A stretch of DNA of 64,000 nt from Bacteroidota bacterium. Lineage in GTDB: Bacteria; Bacteroidota; Bacteroidia; Bacteroidales; SKPS01. The stretch lies in the NCBI GenBank assembly GCA_022709695.1, contig JAKLII010000002.1, positions 410,955 through 474,954 of the forward strand, in the 5' to 3' direction. Each line of letters opens with the position of its first letter. Positions within the stretch are counted from its first letter, which is position 1. The notes below the pieces were generated by a model. That model was not told where the DNA came from and did not search any database. It saw only the letters and a list, made by a program, of their open reading frames with translations. Made by a program: the position numbers and the translations under genes. This document shows positions 47,001-56,100 of this stretch, one piece after another.

Positions 47001-50000
47001 AACCTGCGGTGCAGCCGGTTGATAACCTGATACGATATTTTTAATCAGGGAATCATTCTGGTGAAACTGATCGGCAGGATAGGTGCTCCAGATTTTTATG
47101 CCGAAAATGGAGTCTTTCTGGAGACTTCCCAGGGTCAGGTTTATGGTATTTCTAAAGGCATAATCCATCGTATTTCCGGCGGGGAGGGGTTGGTTCACCG
47201 TTTCGCTTGCCACAACAGGTGATCCGATCACCTGGTAGTTCAGGGTAAAACCCGAAGGAATCATCTGGGTACCTGCATTGGCCACACGAATCCTGACGGT
47301 ATCTGCTGCCCCAAGGTTGCATCCGCCTGCCGGCTGCAGCAGCTGCATGGTAAACAGGTCGTTTGCAAAGTCAGGTAACTCATCCGCACCAATGGTCGGG
47401 GCAACCATATTACGGAGAGCTCCATCTATATCGATGGTAACTTCCGGTACGGAGAAAGCAGCCCCTTTCAAACCCAGCTGGGTTGTGTGAAGATCAGTAC
47501 CTGATAGAAATCCTGCTGCTATCGCAACCGAGTTGGTATCTTTTTGTGCCGAAATCCTGTAAGCGTTCAGCGAGGTGAAACTGAGATGTGAGGTAGTGAT
47601 ATAACCCCACATACCCGAGAGTGATTGAAGGTTGTTATAATCGGATCTGCTGCAGGAAGCTCCTTCATACAAAGTAGGATAAAAATTGCTTTCGATGTTG
47701 TTGTTCAGCACAACGATATCGCTGCTGCTTGCAGTTGTGTAGATTCCTGAGGTTGCAATCGGAGTGGTTCCCTGGATCCTGAGTGAATTGAAAAGGACTT
47801 TCTGGGCAGCAGAAGCGTTCACCTTTATACCAGAGGTTTCCGCAATGCCGTTTGGAATAGTGATGAAGTTATTGGCAATCAAGCCATATTGACCTGTTTG
47901 CACCATTCCGTTCAGAAGATAGATCCCTAAAGTCTGGTCAGAGCCTGTCAGGTTGATGGTATTGCGGGTCACCCGGGTATTCCCCTGGAAATGGTTAAGG
48001 TCAATGCCCGTCTTCAACCCCGGATTGGCCAGAGCCGAAATTATGACGTTAGAGTCGATAATCAGCCCTTCCACATAATCAGCCTTGATACCGCTTGCAT
48101 AGAAACCCTGCAGCACATTGCGTCGGATGATGGATCCGGACTGTAACGAAGAAAGTGATAACCCTTTAAGGGAGATGGCTGCAGATCCGTTTTCAAAACG
48201 GTTCCCTTCGAAAAGATTTCCGGTATTCCCCGGATTTTCTGAGCAAATAAGTATTTGGGAATCAGAGCTTCCTGTCTTCCCTACCAGATAACATCCGGCT
48301 ATTTTGTTGTACTTTGCCCCATTCACCACTTGAATGGCAGTGGCATGAATGGGATCCCCGGGAGCAAACCTGATTTTTATAAACTGGATGTATTGGGCTC
48401 CATCCAGTTTTAGGATGAAGTTGTCTGAAGGTTTGGACGCCTGATGGGCAAGAGTGACAGCAGTACTATCATTGGCAGAAGAGGTAAATGTAATCGTGTT
48501 GACCGCCGAGGCACCGGGCACGGGCAATACCGTTATTTGCCCATTATAGGTACCGGAGGCAACCTGGAATGTCACTGCTGCTGAAACACCACATTGTTGC
48601 AACGCAACAAGGGCATCGTTGAAGGTGCTGAAATCGGGGTTTGAGCCCCCAATGGTATAAGTGCCTGCCAGCTGCCCCGGGCAGGCCATAATGGTTGATG
48701 TAATTGTATCGTTGGCAAGGTTCAGATCACTTTGCCCGTTGGGATTGGCGGTCCAGATCTTCAGGGTATGCAACCCTGCCAACAGGGTCATGCTGCCAAT
48801 GTTTATAGGTACTGAAAAGGAATCCTTCAACAAGGCCCCTGTGAAACTGAAAGGTGCCTGAACGATCCCGTCAATACTCCAGTGGATGGAGGCTGAAGAA
48901 ATTGTGTCGGATCCGAAGTTTTTTATTTTCACGATGACCCCGGTAGCCATCCCGGCTGTTACACCACCCGTTGGATTTACAATCTGGGCCACACCCGCAT
49001 CGGTTTGGGGTGTTCCTGATGCATAGAAGGTAATCCTGATGTTGGGGCGAAGGGTCCCGCCGTACAAAGAAAACAATGTCGTTTCCGGTGCCGAACCGGG
49101 TTTCCCGATCGTGCGTATGCCAGGCAGCCCCGAAGTATATCGCCATTGAATGATCCCGGTTGCCTGTGGAGTGCTTGCCATTGAATTGTCCCAATCAGTA
49201 ATGATCTCCAGGCCACCCCCGCTGTAGCTGAAATGCTGTATATTGAACGGCACCCATCCGATCTGTGCAGGGATCAGGGTGGCAGGATCGTTATACACCT
49301 CTGTGGATCCATTGAGTACAGTTGACCAGCCAGCGCTCGTTGTAAGGTTAAGCTGATTGGAATTCTTCATATAGATCTTGAAAGAGCTGTTGCCAAGCGT
49401 CTGGTTCGCATTGGTCTTGAACCACTCCACCTTGCTGATGGCACCTCCGGATGGGATGCCCGCTGCAACCAGCTCATCACCGGTGAAAAGGTACTGATAA
49501 CGGCAGTAATTTGTGGTGGTACTCGCACCGAGAAGATACACCGGCCCATATTGTGTCGACACATCCGCTCCGGTACCGATTTCATACACTCCACCGGTAC
49601 CGTATTTGGCATAGATTATCCTGTTTCCGGAGGCAGGGTCAGCAGCGGTATTGTGTGCCATGGATGCATCAGTTGCAATGATCCGGTAATGGATCGTCCG
49701 CCCGAATCCATAAAATGGAATGGCACACTGGAACGTATCAGGAGCGGTCTGGTTCATTCCCAGGGTATCGGTTACGCCGTTCAATACGCTGTAGATAAGA
49801 AAAGCTGTATCCACACCAGACAGATCCGTAATCTTTGCCCTGATCTGGTAGGGATTGGTGGTGTAAAGCGTATCCTGCTGAATGGGCGGGATCAGGGTGA
49901 TCACCGGTGGAACCAGTTCGGAAAAACTCCCGTTTACCCGGATGTTGTCGATAAACCAGGCGTAATTGTCAGGGAAAGTGCTGCCGGGGCTTGCATCCCT

Positions 50001-50546
50001 GAGAACGAATCGCAGTTTTACATTTGCAGCATTTCCCGCTATCTGCGAAATATCAAAAGATTCATTCTTCCACCACGTGCTGGCGGGAATGGTATTGTAT
50101 CCTGCAGCCCAGTCACCGGGATAGGATCCGGCATTAAACCGGTTGCCCTGCATCCCGAACTGGCTGTTTCCCAAATATTCTGCCGCAGTAAGCCGGGTCC
50201 ACGTCACTCCGTTGTTGTTGGAAACTTCGATGAAGGCCTCATCCAGAAATTCAATCTTGCAAATATGGTCAAAATACAGCAAGACCGAAAAGTTCCCCAG
50301 CGTGGAGAAGCTTAAGGTAGTGAGCACAGCCGAATCACCGGCAACGGCAATTTTTGCTGAGTCGCTGGCTGCTCCCTGTGAAAAAAGGGTAGTGCTCCTC
50401 GACCAGTTTGCCGTTCCTGAAGAAACTACACTGTCGGGCAATGAATTGATCTCGAAATTTTCCGAATACACCAGGGTTTGTCCGTGTAAAAGGCTTCCTG
50501 ACAAAACCAGAGTGGTGAAAAGAATCAGCTTTCCTAAGTACTTCAT
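41049..50546 (-). CDS. Giant T9SS surface protein, two beta-helix domains (paralogue B)
   Basis: A 3165-aa paralogue of A with the same overall order; signal peptide MKYLGKLILFTTLVLSGSLLHGQ. Jelly-roll (25-205, very close to A: LPDSVVSSGTANW, HICKIEFLDEAFIEVS). Then a region absent from A (210-512): an Ig-like domain (PPVITLIPPIQQDTL) plus a YQYLFTGDELVAAG module related to the GNKEQYLITAAEL module later in both proteins. CARDB-like; beta-helix 1 (632-1059, GTYTIGGSNPDFSTF); CARDB-like; Ig_7-like (1176-1249); CARDB-like; beta-helix 2 (1369-1806); two CARDB-like; Ig_7-like; GNKEQYLITAAELTALG module (2095-2276); CARDB-like; GEVED (2400-2552); CARDB-like; jelly-roll (2663-2846); CARDB-like; T9SS tail (3072-3165). 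Likely a surface adhesin. No clear intrinsic terminator follows. Confidence 0.9.
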   Translation of the reverse strand: MKYLGKLILFTTLVLSGSLLHGQTLVYSENFEINSLPDSVVSSGTANWSRSTTLFSQGAASDSAKIAVAGDSAVLTTLSFSTLGNFSVLLYFDHICKIEFLDEAFIEVSNNNGVTWTRLTAAEYLGNSQFGMQGNRFNAGSYPGDWAAGYNTIPASTWWKNESFDISQIAGNAANVKLRFVLRDASPGSTFPDNYAWFIDNIRVNGSFSELVPPVITLIPPIQQDTLYTTNPYQIRAKITDLSGVDTAFLIYSVLNGVTDTLGMNQTAPDTFQCAIPFYGFGRTIHYRIIATDASMAHNTAADPASGNRIIYAKYGTGGVYEIGTGADVSTQYGPVYLLGASTTTNYCRYQYLFTGDELVAAGIPSGGAISKVEWFKTNANQTLGNSSFKIYMKNSNQLNLTTSAGWSTVLNGSTEVYNDPATLIPAQIGWVPFNIQHFSYSGGGLEIITDWDNSMASTPQATGIIQWRYTSGLPGIRTIGKPGSAPETTLFSLYGGTLRPNIRITFYASGTPQTDAGVAQIVNPTGGVTAGMATGVIVKIKNFGSDTISSASIHWSIDGIVQAPFSFTGALLKDSFSVPINIGSMTLLAGLHTLKIWTANPNGQSDLNLANDTITSTIMACPGQLAGTYTIGGSNPDFSTFNDALVALQQCGVSAAVTFQVASGTYNGQITVLPVPGASAVNTITFTSSANDSTAVTLAHQASKPSDNFILKLDGAQYIQFIKIRFAPGDPIHATAIQVVNGAKYNKIAGCYLVGKTGSSDSQILICSENPGNTGNLFEGNRFENGSAAISLKGLSLSSLQSGSIIRRNVLQGFYASGIKADYVEGLIIDSNVIISALANPGLKTGIDLNHFQGNTRVTRNTINLTGSDQTLGIYLLNGMVQTGQYGLIANNFITIPNGIAETSGIKVNASAAQKVLFNSLRIQGTTPIATSGIYTTASSSDIVVLNNNIESNFYPTLYEGASCSRSDYNNLQSLSGMWGYITTSHLSFTSLNAYRISAQKDTNSVAIAAGFLSGTDLHTTQLGLKGAAFSVPEVTIDIDGALRNMVAPTIGADELPDFANDLFTMQLLQPAGGCNLGAADTVRIRVANAGTQMIPSGFTLNYQVIGSPVVASETVNQPLPAGNTMDYAFRNTINLTLGSLQKDSIFGIKIWSTYPADQFHQNDSLIKNIVSGYQPAAPQVMPQTTPYGSALTLTATSTDTLAWYLSDTASSPLYTGKYFTTPLLYANKTYWVSAVSLQGLHCESVRVPLTVTLTGIPAIDAGISAILNPPGDIPANAPHQLLVRLKNFGGQPLQSAGITYSLNGVLKDTVQWAGTLAQGAETDVILDTLMLTSGSYTLKTWSILPNGITDPFLSNDTASLNFIACMSGTYTLGPVGGTTTYDFNTFTNAVNVLQTAGVCGNVTILVADGIYNEQLTIYPIPGAGPDARITFTSMSGDSTSVTLKQTLSSTIQWAVKLNGADYITFSHMTISVLGSTTYGRALHLENGADYNSVENCIIEGVSIANTGYNYANIFVLGGMNQYNIIQNNKFLNGGQSLYFAGGNASGRSKGNIISGNIFQNYHYLGVMTSYHDSVQIVENQFFSSNINNNAYGILTSYCINQSRILKNRFQGGNPGYFYGIHVSNWTSTATDRALIANNFVSITAGTGSSYGIYLYNCAYSEVYHNTVNEQGTGILARAAFIYQVTALNFRNNILKANLGYAVYFTGNSTIEACDYNNLSSNGAYIANITSIDYATFNAYKAAATWDQHSWSMQPLFASNTDLHLQNTQLSGKGQFIAKVPDDIDGEIREQIPTIGADEVALPAVDAAVTQVNNPGVTTQEFDVVNPQVVICNQGADTLFIVPVAYQVNGSNPVYFNYVGVLPPYQCDTVTLPSFVSPAGMSTFCAFTQVIGDSSTFNDTLCKNFFGNTAFDAAVVKMDPIQGGCGLTTDSVKILIRNDGGLSISGNLMAFYRAAAGATVLSQPVPSTILPGDSLWFTFSTPVSLAVSGADSLFKIRAWVNLPLDNVKYNDTTGVEVKSLFTPAAPVVVHATIPYGSPASVSATSSTGSILRWYDAPTGGNMLHEGGNYTTTGLYSNDTLWVEAAGGFQGATVIAGTGTGLNGPTTWPTPYGNQFWGNKEQYLITAAELTALGATDAPISAIGFQVAATNACPALTNYTIRMMHTTASAITVWVPGTFSTVYSVPAYQPVQGWNQHIFQAPFVWDGIQNIVVEVCFNNTSFTSSGNASVYHTTTIANTVVRYGGNNPVVCSAPAYPYVIADRPNMQLKFEATGCTSSRVPLYIAVTGQPSADVGVTAFIRPVTGPGLGSLDTVEVTLKNFGTALQSNIPVSFRVDNLPVITETVPLTIPAGASVNYQFTAKANLSIPGKFYQITAYTGLTGDAFHLNDTTTAILQHLLPDPCPSGATSPANEEITQVVLHTLNSVSSATGAMYTNYTSSVQPPQLKPGTSYPFSVKSSFTTGYVTQQACIVKAWIDLNQDTAFDINNEEVFVSITKSDSTVNGSILIPFNATPGNARMRIVLNQTSNAAAVVPCGNYNYGETEDYMVTITPPPVCDAGLLSVIKPTTPSFAGAPVPVLVKFANFGQDTIHPNTLSISMTLNNGTPIITSYTGTLPSVGIDSINLPSIVLNPGNNSLCISLSLPCDTISLNDEICMSVFGQIYAGLSFLDDFESGNVWYSPSTNLNWQYGTPSANVITSAYSGTKAWVTNLTGDYSNNANEWLYSPCFDFSQPGLTDTVTLSFYHWLDMAYDDFGNVEYTLNNGAGWVNLGFSGDILGINWYNTQQGGLHFFSLPNTGWQYSAYKLPPSIFNGQDSVQFRFHFSSNSSVTANGWAIDNFALSLPQQPIDAGITAINYPVNDTATGTLIYAEVTLMNYGTNALSTIPLELRIDGVVAVQETWTGSLASQGTATYTFSNAYIVPGSPFQLCAASVLPGDPVINNDATCRNFGTLPAMNDVGISQIVEPAAGNICAYHPVNLPWYQFPVTVRIANYGQNSQSSIPVDYMFYNGGQIYTDTWTGSLAPGAYTDYTLLTLFKPNLGTQQLCVETQLAGDAVSTNNELCQSYTGTYCTGTDDLEGSGLILYQNIPNPADETTIIPFEVPSAGIVKITLFNLQGQTLAYREWDAVAGLNSAQLDVSELAAGIYQYSIEFGGTRLFNKLMVCR

Positions 50547-50616
50547 ATCTATCGTATTTTAAATTACTTACGCCCATTAACAGTGTTCAATACCAGGTCT
50601 GCATCAGTTTTTGGGG

Positions 50617-50648
50617 TAAATCGTTTTAGGTTATACCGGGCAAAGGTA
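50617..50648 (-). promoter_or_regulatory. Promoter with downstream TAAAACGATTTA element, paralogue B
   Basis: On the minus strand, TACCTTTG (50648-50641) is a full -7 match. After exactly 12 nt comes TAAAACGATTTA (50628-50617), the inverted version of the paralogue A element at the same spacing. The leader is about 90 nt. Confidence 0.6.
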
Positions 50649-50915
50649 TAGATAATAAAATCCGCTGTTACAACCAATAGCATCACATTTGGGCATTCAG
50701 GTTATAAAGATAGGGTGAAATGAGCTGTTTTCGACTTAGATCAGGGCATTATTGTATAGAAAAAGCTACTACATCATCAGATAAAAACTCAATATAGTAC
50801 TGATTTTCTGTTGTATGCACTTTTCTGCCTATGTTTTTATATTGACTGTACAGAGAACACACGGCTATTTTATAAAAATGAGAGGTGTAATGGAAGATAA
50901 CAAGGGGGATCGTTA
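50649..50915. other. AT-rich intergenic region between divergent surface-protein genes
   Basis: The gene-free stretch between the two promoters is AT-rich, with short runs such as ATTGTATAGAAAAAGCTAC. I see no coding potential, RNA gene or strong hairpin in it. Confidence 0.5.
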
Positions 50916-50923
50916 TATATTTG
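50916..50923 (+). promoter_or_regulatory. -7 promoter element for the 208-aa envelope protein gene
   Basis: TATATTTG is a full match to TAnnTTTG, 23 bp before the ATG at 50947, giving a very short leader. It is divergent from the giant paralogue B promoter. Confidence 0.55.
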
Positions 50924-50946
50924 TATTCCCTTAAATAAGAATATCT

Positions 50947-51573
50947 ATGAGAAAAATCCTTACTGTAATTTTCCTGACGGTTGTCGTTTCTGTTAATGCC
51001 CAGAACCAGTTCGCCATCGGGTTCCGTATGGGAGACCCTTCCGGATTAACCGTCAGGTTATATACTGAAACCGACCGGTTCGAAATGAATCTGGGGCGTA
51101 GTCACGTGTTTTACGGGAAGGGGTGGTACGAGAATCAGTTCGATCCCTGGTACAAAGCACAGGAATTCGGATACAAGGAGGTGCAGTTCCTGCGCTACAA
51201 GACCTCATTCCCGCTGGCTCTTCAGCTGCACCGCATACATCAGCAGCCATGGAAAAATTTCGGGGGGCATAAACTCTATCTTTTCGACTGGTACTATGGG
51301 TATGGGCTACAGTTAGCATTCCAGAAGTATGAGTATGAATACCGGTATAAAGCTACAAGTACCTCGCCCTGGGTTTCGGTTTGGAGTACAGTCCCCGATA
51401 TTGACGTCGGCCTCGATGGATTAATCGGCCTCGAATACACTGTGCAAAAAACTCCCCTGAGGATTTTTGCTGACCTGAACCTGTTCATAGAGGTAGCAGA
51501 TAACCCCTTCAGGTTCTTTTTTCAAAGCGGGGTTGGGGTAAGATATCTGCTGGGGGTCAGGGCCAAAGAGTGA
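50947..51573 (+). CDS. Small predicted outer-membrane beta-barrel protein
   Basis: A 208-aa protein with a signal peptide (MRKILTVIFLTVVVSVNAQ). Alternating hydrophobic/polar strands rich in Tyr, Phe and Gly follow: FAIGFRMGDPSGLTVRLYTE opens, YYGYGLQLAFQKYEYEYRY is central, and FFFQSGVGVRYLLGV closes the barrel. The GxRxGDPSGxTxK/R start is typical of small Bacteroidota outer-membrane barrel proteins. I do not recognise a specific function. It is a single gene between the giant paralogue B promoter and the convergent FN3 gene. Confidence 0.7.
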   Translation: MRKILTVIFLTVVVSVNAQNQFAIGFRMGDPSGLTVRLYTETDRFEMNLGRSHVFYGKGWYENQFDPWYKAQEFGYKEVQFLRYKTSFPLALQLHRIHQQPWKNFGGHKLYLFDWYYGYGLQLAFQKYEYEYRYKATSTSPWVSVWSTVPDIDVGLDGLIGLEYTVQKTPLRIFADLNLFIEVADNPFRFFFQSGVGVRYLLGVRAKE

Positions 51574-51598
51574 CGTTTCCCCGTATTTACCCTGAAAT

Positions 51599-53128
51599 TC
51601 AATCCCTTCTGACCAGTATTCCCTGGTTAACCATCAGTTTTTTCCCGTTGGTTTTTTCAGCTTCTATCCAATAGCTATAAGAGTTGCCCGGGGTAGTTTT
51701 CCCATCTGTTAAACTTCCCTGGCTATTGGGTTTGGATGCAATCAGCTCCGGAAGGCCCTCCCCTTTTCTGCGGTAGATGTGGAGCTTAACAATGTCCGGA
51801 TCCGTTAACCCCTGCCAGGAGAGGATGATACCGCTATCATCCTGTCGGGCAGCGAGAATGAGAACAGGGATTTCAGGAACGATATCAATTCTTGCACCTG
51901 AACGCAGTGCAGAGGGCTTCCCCAACTGATTCACACTCTCCACTTCATACAAATACTCCCCTTCGAGTCCTGCAGTACTGTCCGTGAAGTAGTTCAGGGA
52001 ATAGTGAATGAGGGTTTTGTTCAGCTTAACGGGTTTCTGTATTTCAGCGTTTCTTCCCTGACCTGACGTTCTGTATACATTGAATCCTGCAACAGAGGGA
52101 TTGCCTTCCATCGGGTCCCAGATCAGCATGGGGTAGCCCGGATCGTCGGTAATTACCATCAGGCCAGAGGGAGGTGCCACATCAAGCAAGCCCGACAGGT
52201 TGACCCATACCGTATCACCGGGGTTGCTCTCAAGGTACCCGTCGCTGAGCGCAGTGGCATAGTAAAACAGTTCACGAGCCTGAGGGGCATAAGGCACTGT
52301 GTCCTTCATTTCATACCACTCGCTTTTGGCCACATCCATCCGTGCCACCATCAGATACCGTGATTTGTCTCCTTCGCGGCGATAGATATTGAAACCGATG
52401 ATATCCTCTCCCACCTTTCTGAAACGCAGCTTTACCCTGCCATTGTCAACAGTAGCCGACATCTCCTGGGGTGGCAGGGGACGTGAAGCATAGGTGCTGA
52501 ACCCATGGATTCTGACGCTTGGTGGCTGGTACCCAAAGAAATCCCTGATCTGCAAAAAATAAAACCAGGGCTCATTGGAGCGTTCCACCGGGTCTTCATA
52601 CACTTCTGCATCAGGATTCAGTCGTGCCACAAGTTCATACCCGTCGGCATATTTCCTGCTTCTGAATAATGCCAAACCCTGGACGGTTCGGGTATCATTC
52701 AGTTTCCACTGCAGCCTGATGGCCTTCTTCCCTGCAACAGGTTCTGCAGTAAAGGACTCCACATAAGGGATTTTGGTAAAACCCGGGGTTTGCCCGAACA
52801 GGATCTCTGAATGCACTGTATCCCTCTTACCCGGCACATCGATATAATATCTGTACACTCCCGGTACCGTAAGGGTTGTGTCGAAGATGAAGTAGAAAGT
52901 AGTATCAGCCTGTACCTTAATGTAATACTGGGGTAGGATCCTGACAAAATCCTCTTTATCGACCGAACCCCGGTATGCCCTGCAAACTGCAGTATCCGGG
53001 GCTACTCCGGAGTACCACTCCAGCCTGGGAAACTGCCCGGTGTTGTCGGAGCGGAGCCCTTTAATGGCCTGACCCTGCATCAGAAAGGGGGTCACCATGA
53101 TCCAAAAGCACAGTAGTATGGTTTTCAT
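51599..53128 (-). CDS. Secreted fibronectin type III repeat protein
   Basis: A 509-aa protein with signal peptide MKTILLCFWIMVTPFLMQGQ and three to four FN3-like domains. Typical cores are KKAIRLQWKLNDTRTVQGLALFRSR (split: KKAIRLQWKLN, then VQGLALFRSR), VKLRFRKVGEDIIGFNIYRREG, MLIWDPMEGNPSVAGFNVYRT and IILSWQGLTDPDIVKLHIYRRKG. No catalytic motif and no T9SS tail; it ends NQGILVRRD. It is the third gene of an operon after the TANFOR-like protein (31-bp gap). The ATG at 53128 is chosen because it starts the signal peptide; an ATG 15 bp upstream (MIKVNMKTILL) is equally possible. It is probably periplasmic or surface-exposed and functions with its operon partners. Confidence 0.72.
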   Translation of the reverse strand: MKTILLCFWIMVTPFLMQGQAIKGLRSDNTGQFPRLEWYSGVAPDTAVCRAYRGSVDKEDFVRILPQYYIKVQADTTFYFIFDTTLTVPGVYRYYIDVPGKRDTVHSEILFGQTPGFTKIPYVESFTAEPVAGKKAIRLQWKLNDTRTVQGLALFRSRKYADGYELVARLNPDAEVYEDPVERSNEPWFYFLQIRDFFGYQPPSVRIHGFSTYASRPLPPQEMSATVDNGRVKLRFRKVGEDIIGFNIYRREGDKSRYLMVARMDVAKSEWYEMKDTVPYAPQARELFYYATALSDGYLESNPGDTVWVNLSGLLDVAPPSGLMVITDDPGYPMLIWDPMEGNPSVAGFNVYRTSGQGRNAEIQKPVKLNKTLIHYSLNYFTDSTAGLEGEYLYEVESVNQLGKPSALRSGARIDIVPEIPVLILAARQDDSGIILSWQGLTDPDIVKLHIYRRKGEGLPELIASKPNSQGSLTDGKTTPGNSYSYWIEAEKTNGKKLMVNQGILVRRD

Positions 53129-53159
53129 ATTAACTTTAATCATCTGGTTTTCAAGTATA

Positions 53160-56100
53160 TTACTCACATGTGGCAAAGGGTACAAAGTCCATGTGTATGT
53201 CGGTTCCCGTAATGCCAAATTCAAGTTTGGCACTGATGTTACTGGTGATGATATCCATCAGTTCGCCCAGTCCCAGATAATCCAGCACCGATCCGCATGA
53301 ACCCGTGACATAGGTTTGCAGCGCCAGTGATCCGCAATTATTCATGTAGAAAGCATCGTTCTTATAACCCCCGGCAACATCCACCAGCAGCTCCAGGCTC
53401 ACTCCCGCCCCACAGGAGGGCCCTACCTCGGGAATTTCCCAGCTTGCATAGCCGTCTACCTCCACATAGGCATAACCACCGACGGTAAATTCGGGGTTAC
53501 TGTTGAAGTTCGTGGTGACATACAACCCCAATCCCGCACTGGCACTCACATCAGCAAATACCAGGTTGATGCTCTTGTCGATGATCCTCCTTTCTCCGAT
53601 TACATAAAACCCCAGAAGTCCGGTGTTTACAAAGTCCGGAAGACTTTTCCGGAAGGTGCTTTGCAGATCCGTGATATCCTCGATATCCACGCCATCAGTA
53701 ACCCCGGCAATAAAACCACCTCTGAATCCAGTGTAGGGCCCGATGGAAAAATCCTTCAGGTTCAGCACGAGATAAAACCCTTTTTTATCGAGCCTTATCG
53801 AGGCAGTACCCTTGAACAGCGTGGCATAACCCATGGTAATGGGGACATTGATTGAAAGGCTGCCGTACATGATCCCCTCCTCGAAGTCGAAGAGCAGTTT
53901 CATCCCACCCAGCGGGGTTTCGATATTGGTCATCTTAATACTGCTACCGTCCACATCGATGCCGCCAAAAACTTTAAATTCCAGGAGATTAGGTTCAGCA
54001 GCATTATCGTTCAATCCATCAATTTCAGTGGTAAGCCCTTTGTATTTCAGGGTATCCCACTGGCCGCCCACCACAATCGCCTGCCCGCTTTCAACCAGAA
54101 TTTTGTTTTTCCCTGCCATCATCACCTGCATCTGGGTCCCCTTGTATTTTTTGGCACCATCAACCCTGATGATTTCGAATCCGCAGCTGTTTTTGGTTTT
54201 TGTCAGGAACCCCCTCAGCATTACCGGATTGCCTGGTTCACCGGGAGCCGGCTTGATTTTTACGTCACCATAGGTGGTAAACTTGCCCTGGGTAACCTGC
54301 TGATTGGTGACATCGAGTATGTATTCCACATTTCCTGTGGCGTACACCACACCCTGTAAAGGTTCAACCCTGCAGACCAGCTTGTTGCTTTCGCGGGTAT
54401 AGGCTACCACAGAACTGGGCGGAGCATACCCCGGGATGCCGATATCGGGCTGTCCGTTCAGCTTGAAAAATCCCGGTCCGGTCATGATCTGGTCCACATA
54501 GATATCCAGAATGTCATAAAACCGGAAAGATTGCTGGATTGTAAGTATATCCTGCTGGTTGCTGAGCATCCCGATCGATTGGAAGGTAAGCTTTTTCGGG
54601 GATGTGTTCGGAAGGTCATCCACCCATCCCGCGGGCTGATTGGTCTCTCCCACCAGACTTATCCGGTAATGCCCTACTCCGGCGTCGTAATTGAAAACCG
54701 GCTTCAGGTTGCCCGAAAGTTTCACCTGGGCAATGCCACCCAGGGTGAGGCCACCGCTGCTAAGGTCAATTTCCCCTTCCGACAGTGAAGTTGGCCTGAT
54801 CTTCATATTCAGCACTTTGGCATCGATACCCGATCCCGTAACGATCAGTACCTCAGGAAGCACGATGGCATCCTGGTTGATATCGAACTTCCACGGTTTC
54901 TGCCCGTAAACTTTCCATTTTTCGATTTCAAAACTCAGCTTGTCCCCCTGGGTCTCTTCGAAACTGATGGTATTTCCTTTCAGGACAAGATCTCCTGCCC
55001 TTATTTTCAGGTCAAGCACTTTCCCCGGGCATGTGGTGCAACCGGGGATACTGGTATGGAGGGTAGTGGCAAGGCGTATTACATCCCCCATGATGACCGA
55101 ACCCTCCAGCGCAGCAGCAGCATTGAACCCGAATACACGATACCCCTGCACGGTAACCGGCTGGAGGTTATTGTTGATGCTGAACAGATTGCGTTTGGTG
55201 CTAAACAGGGTTTGGGGAGCAGTTGAAAAAACCTGAACCTTGCCGGTAAGGGTATCATCACCTACATAGATGGTGCCTTTGAAATCGTGGGCAATATTGA
55301 AAGACCCCAGGTCCAGTTTCAGATACCCATGGATGGATCCTGTAAGTTTATCATTCCCTGAGGATTCCAGCATCAGTTTTGTCAACAAGGGCATTACGGA
55401 GTACACACCAGCCCCATGGCCGCCAGGTTTGGACTTGTTCAGCAGCATACCCGAATAGGAATTGGCTACCTCTACCGGCAGTTCCATTACCTCCAGAGTA
55501 ACCACGGCACTTTCGGGGAGCATTTTATTTCCCGTACCCTTTATAACGGTGATTTTCCCAAAAGGAATTTTCAGATCGGGCTGAAGCAGGGCGAAGCCAC
55601 CAATGGCAGTGGGGTTCTTCAGATAACCACTCACCTCTGCTTTTACGGGTTGCCCCGGTTGCGTCTTAACGGGCTGAAAATGCTCAATAACCACACTAAA
55701 CCCCAGAAGGGTTGACAGATCCCAGGAATCAATCTTTGAGACTGTAAAATTATGATAGATCACCTTGGATGGTCCCTGCAAAAATGTAACGGTTTCAACG
55801 GAGCCGGCATAGCTGGGTGAGGTTCCTTCTTTGGTAACGTGTACGGTTAACTGATTTTGGGACAGTGGAATTCCATGCAACTGATAAAACCCCTGTGCAT
55901 CCGAAGTGGCTTCGATATAGAGTTTCATACCTCCTGCCTGGGCAAGTTCAGCATATACTTTCGCCCCCTCCACAGGGACTTTGGTTGCTTTTTCGGTGAT
56001 ATACCCCTTGATGGATTTTGCCTGCTTCAGTACAAACTGGAATGGCATCCAGGTTGGGGAAACCGGTATGGTTAAAGCCTCCAGTACACCGGCGTATCCC

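Noticed and set aside
49551-50315. 254-codon plus-strand frame at the start of giant paralogue B
   Set aside because: It is antisense to the jelly-roll region and paralogue A has no matching frame, so it is not conserved.
50649-50915. Small gene or riboswitch in the gap before the 208-aa envelope gene
   Set aside because: No start codon with a credible frame and no conserved hairpin or aptamer-like core was seen.
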